NCBI GenBank assembly: GCA_016200955.1
Contig: JACQDU010000213.1
Coordinates: 1-8,587, forward strand
Direction: 5' to 3'
Origin: a bacterium
GTDB lineage: Bacteria; Planctomycetota; J058; JACQDU01
DNA length: 8,587 nt
Shown here: positions 6,578 through 8,587 of the stretch, one piece after another
How the letters are laid out: each line of letters opens with the position of its first letter
Position numbering within the stretch: the first letter of the stretch is position 1
The notes under the pieces: generated by a model
Database searches by the model: none
Told to the model about the DNA's origin: nothing
The model's input: the letters and a program-made list of their open reading frames with translations, nothing else
Translations under genes and position numbers: made by a program

Positions 6578-8137
6578 GTGGTTCAGCTCAGGAGCCTCCT
6601 CGGTCGCGGCTACTTTCCGAAGGAGCTTCCCTCCTGCTTCAAGACGGCGTCGTTCGCACGCGCTTGCGTCGGAGCCGGCGCCGCCCTGCCACACGAGTTC
6701 CGCGACGCCAAGGCCGTGGCGCACATGGGTCGCCATTCGTTCCCTCGAACCTACGCCGGGCGTCGGATCCTCGGGTTGCCGAACCCGACTCTCATGTTCC
6801 AGATCGCGGAGGAGATCTCGAACTCGTGGCCCGCGATCACGGCGGCGTTCGCGGCGTCGCAGATCTCGGTTAGCACGCCCACGCTCCCGGCGTCGTCGAC
6901 GGATCGAGCGCTCGTCTACGCCCTCGGTGACAGACCCTTGGCGGAGCTCCGTGTCGAGCGGCGCACGGGAGCCCGTTTCCTCGTGAGGGCAGACATCCAG
7001 GGCTTCTATCCCTCGATCTACACCCACACGATCCCCTGGGCGTTCCACACGAAGGCGGTCGCGAAGAGGGATAGGAAGGACCTCACGCTCGTCGGGAATC
7101 GCCTCGATAGGATCGCGCAGCGTTGGAACGATGGTCAGACGATGGGGCTTCCCATAGGACCGGACGCCTCTTTCGTCCTCGCTGAGGTTCTGGCCGCGGC
7201 CATCGACAAAGAACTCCAACCCCGGATCGACGTCGCTCGATCGTTCCGCTTCCTCGACGACTACGAGATAGCCACGTCGACGCTCCAGGAGGCGGAGGAC
7301 GCCATGGTCGCCCTCGGGCGGGCGGCGGCCGCCTTCGAGCTCCATCTGAATCCGACAAAGACGAGGATCGAGCCGCTCCCGCAGCCGCTCGGCTCGGACT
7401 GGGTCGAGATCGTGCGGAGCTTCTCCCTCGGTAGCGGCGCGTCCCAACGGGGACGAATGATCGAGTTCTTCGACGCCGTCGTCGGGCTCCGACGCGACCA
7501 TCCCGATCAGCTCGTGGTCGAGTACGCGATGGGCAAGCTGGCGGAACTGCGTCGAATCGAGAGAACCTCGTGGCCCGTCGTCCAGTCCATCCTGCTGCAA
7601 CTCATCGCGGTCGATCCGTCATCTATCAGGCACGGGCTCCGGATACTCCAACGCGGCGTCCGCGCGAGGTGGCGCCTCGACCAGGACGAGACGGAACGCG
7701 TGCTCAACAGGATCGTCGTCGAGGGCGTCCGGAGGAGCCACGACTACGAGGTCACCTGGGCGCTCTGGGGACTGCTTGTGTTCCGCCTTGAGGTGTCGGA
7801 CGACGCGGCACGGTGCCTCGGGACGTCGGAGGACTCGTGCACGGCGCTCCTGGCCCTTGCCGCGCGTGACCAAGGCTTGCTCGGCACGCCCGCGGCGCTG
7901 TGCACGACCGTCTGGGAGTCGCAGTTGACACAAGCAGGCCTCTCGGGACCGATGTGGCTCCTGGCGTACGAGGCAACGGTCCAGGGTTTCCTGGTGCCGC
8001 CGGCAGGTGACCATCTCGCTGCTCGTCCGGCGTTCCGGTTCCTGCGGCAGAAACGAGTCCGGTTCCTCGACCGAGTCACGAGGAGCTCGCGGATCCGCCG
8101 GCTCCGCCGGCGGTCCCCGGCGGACGTCGTGTCGTGA
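6578..8137 (+). CDS. UG/Abi-type reverse transcriptase (defence-associated), with helical C-terminal region
   Basis: The protein has 519 residues from the GTG at 6578. The N-terminus has GRGYFPKELPSCF, a pattern I associate with UG/Abi-type bacterial reverse transcriptases. Then come GRRILGLPNP (61-70), motif A VRADIQGFYPSIY with catalytic D139, motif B GLPIGPDAS (190-198), motif C RFLDDYEI with D227 and D228 (FLDD instead of the YADD usual in retrons and group II introns), and motif D LNPTKT with K261. All three catalytic aspartates are present, so it should polymerise DNA from RNA or untemplated, as known for such enzymes. Residues ~290-485 are helical with no recognisable domain and resemble the alpha-repeat region of UG/Abi proteins; no maturase or endonuclease domain is visible, which argues against a group II intron. 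The last ~30 residues are strongly basic. It diverges from the kinase-helicase gene by 153 bases. I cannot assign the UG group; a role in anti-phage defence is inferred from family and context. Confidence 0.85.
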   Translation: MVQLRSLLGRGYFPKELPSCFKTASFARACVGAGAALPHEFRDAKAVAHMGRHSFPRTYAGRRILGLPNPTLMFQIAEEISNSWPAITAAFAASQISVSTPTLPASSTDRALVYALGDRPLAELRVERRTGARFLVRADIQGFYPSIYTHTIPWAFHTKAVAKRDRKDLTLVGNRLDRIAQRWNDGQTMGLPIGPDASFVLAEVLAAAIDKELQPRIDVARSFRFLDDYEIATSTLQEAEDAMVALGRAAAAFELHLNPTKTRIEPLPQPLGSDWVEIVRSFSLGSGASQRGRMIEFFDAVVGLRRDHPDQLVVEYAMGKLAELRRIERTSWPVVQSILLQLIAVDPSSIRHGLRILQRGVRARWRLDQDETERVLNRIVVEGVRRSHDYEVTWALWGLLVFRLEVSDDAARCLGTSEDSCTALLALAARDQGLLGTPAALCTTVWESQLTQAGLSGPMWLLAYEATVQGFLVPPAGDHLAARPAFRFLRQKRVRFLDRVTRSSRIRRLRRRSPADVVS

Positions 8138-8198
8138 AGCCTCCGACGACCGCGCCATCTTCGCCGGCACAGGCCTGCCCGATTAGCACTACAGCGAT

Positions 8199-8208
8199 AC
8201 ATGCATGT
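8199..8208. repeat. 10-bp palindrome ACATGCATGT beside the transposase stop
   Basis: The site is its own reverse complement and ends on the last base of the transposase stop codon. The 70-base gap 8138-8207 between the converging reverse transcriptase gene and transposase should contain an IS end if one survives, but I see no second copy in the window to prove a terminal inverted repeat. Confidence 0.25.
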
Positions 8209-8587
8209 CACCCGAGGTCCAACTCGACGAGGACGGGCCAGGGTGGACAGTGGACGAGGCGATCCACGTCGATGCCACGGGCGAGTAGCTCGCGTCGGCG
8301 CCGGCGACGGTGGAAGCGTGCGGCCTCCTCGGCGCGCTTCTGCCAGTAGCCGATTTTCCGCGCGGCCTGCTTGAGCCTGCGCTGCTCGGTGCGAGGCGAG
8401 GCGGTCGGATCAAGCTGTGCGTCGATCGCCACCCGGACCTGAGCACTGGTCCACGGCTCCTTCTTTTTCCCCCCGGAGTCGTTTTGCGACCCGCTGAAGG
8501 AAGAGAAGGCTGGCCATCGAGACGACGTGATGTCGTTGAACTGATCGATAGCCGCGGACCTCGAAGTGGTCCAGGCCGATCTCCTGC
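8208..8587 (-). pseudogene. C-terminal remnant of an insertion-sequence DDE transposase (IS701/IS4-like), frame-shifted
   Basis: The reading runs in from the right edge in one frame (QEIGLDHFEVRGYRSVQRHH, then a hydrophobic helix with MASLLFLQRVAKRL), which resembles the segment with the third acidic residue of IS701/IS4-type transposases. That frame loses quality after the run of six G and five A at 8466-8476 (minus strand), and the +1 frame continues with KKEPWTSAQVRVAIDAQLDP, then a basic tail (RRLKQAARKIGYWQKRAEE, RRRRRRELLARGIDVDRL) ending at the TGA at 8210-8208. The frame change at a homopolymer could be a sequencing error, decay, or a programmed shift of the kind known in some IS elements. 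The family call is tentative because most of the protein lies outside the window. Confidence 0.55.

Noticed and set aside
6425..7600. Upstream extension of the kinase-helicase frame as far as 7600
   Set aside because: The extension is antisense to the reverse transcriptase gene, whose motifs are unmistakable; the part upstream of 6424 has no family character.
6578..8137. Retron or group II intron reverse transcriptase
   Set aside because: There is no maturase or endonuclease domain, no intron RNA structure was noticed, no room for a typical msr-msd was seen, and motif C is FLDD with a long helical C-terminal region.
8134..8349. 71-residue frame overlapping the reverse transcriptase stop
   Set aside because: It is antisense to the transposase remnant and has low-complexity Ser/Arg-rich sequence.
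1..8587. CRISPR array, tRNA or rRNA genes
   Set aside because: I saw no regularly spaced repeats and no tRNA or rRNA signature on either strand; gaps between genes are all shorter than 220 bases.

Overview
The window is GC-rich bacterial DNA. Codons in the real genes mostly end in G or C, and GTG starts with good Shine-Dalgarno sequences are common. No marker gene fixes the organism. The GC content, the cobalamin-type radical SAM protein joined to a polytopic membrane region, and the style of the transposase remnant would fit a free-living high-GC lineage such as Planctomycetota or Myxococcota. That is an impression, not a result.

Layout from left to right. (1) 2-1630, plus strand: the C-terminal part of a radical SAM protein that continues into a six-helix membrane module; its start lies outside the window, and its last part seems to change frame near 1525. 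(2) 1695-1846: a short convergent gap. (3) 1847-6424, minus strand: a two-gene operon. The upstream gene encodes a basic N-terminal tail, a Ser/Thr protein kinase, an unassigned middle region and a Upf1-type superfamily 1 helicase. The downstream gene starts with a GTGA overlap and encodes a winged-helix-like region followed by a phospholipase D-family nuclease domain, but a +1 frame break at about 2585-2610 splits it. (4) 6425-6577: a divergent intergenic region. (5) 6578-8137, plus strand: a reverse transcriptase of the UG/Abi (defence-associated) kind with all catalytic motifs and a long helical C-terminal region. (6) 8208-8587, minus strand: the 3' end of an insertion-sequence transposase, also with a +1 frame break.

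The main reading is a defence island. A kinase-helicase protein paired with a PLD nuclease is the domain recipe of the type I Mokosh anti-phage system (mkoA, mkoB). The divergent reverse transcriptase has its promoter back to back with mkoA, so it could be an independent DRT-type system beside Mokosh or a third part of one combined system. The sequence cannot decide between these. The transposase remnant at the edge fits a mobile, accessory neighbourhood.

Three genes in 8.6 kb show a frame break of the same sign (one extra base), while the 3.4-kb helicase gene and the 1.6-kb reverse transcriptase gene are intact. This could be consensus error or real decay, and it matters for whether the nuclease subunit is functional.
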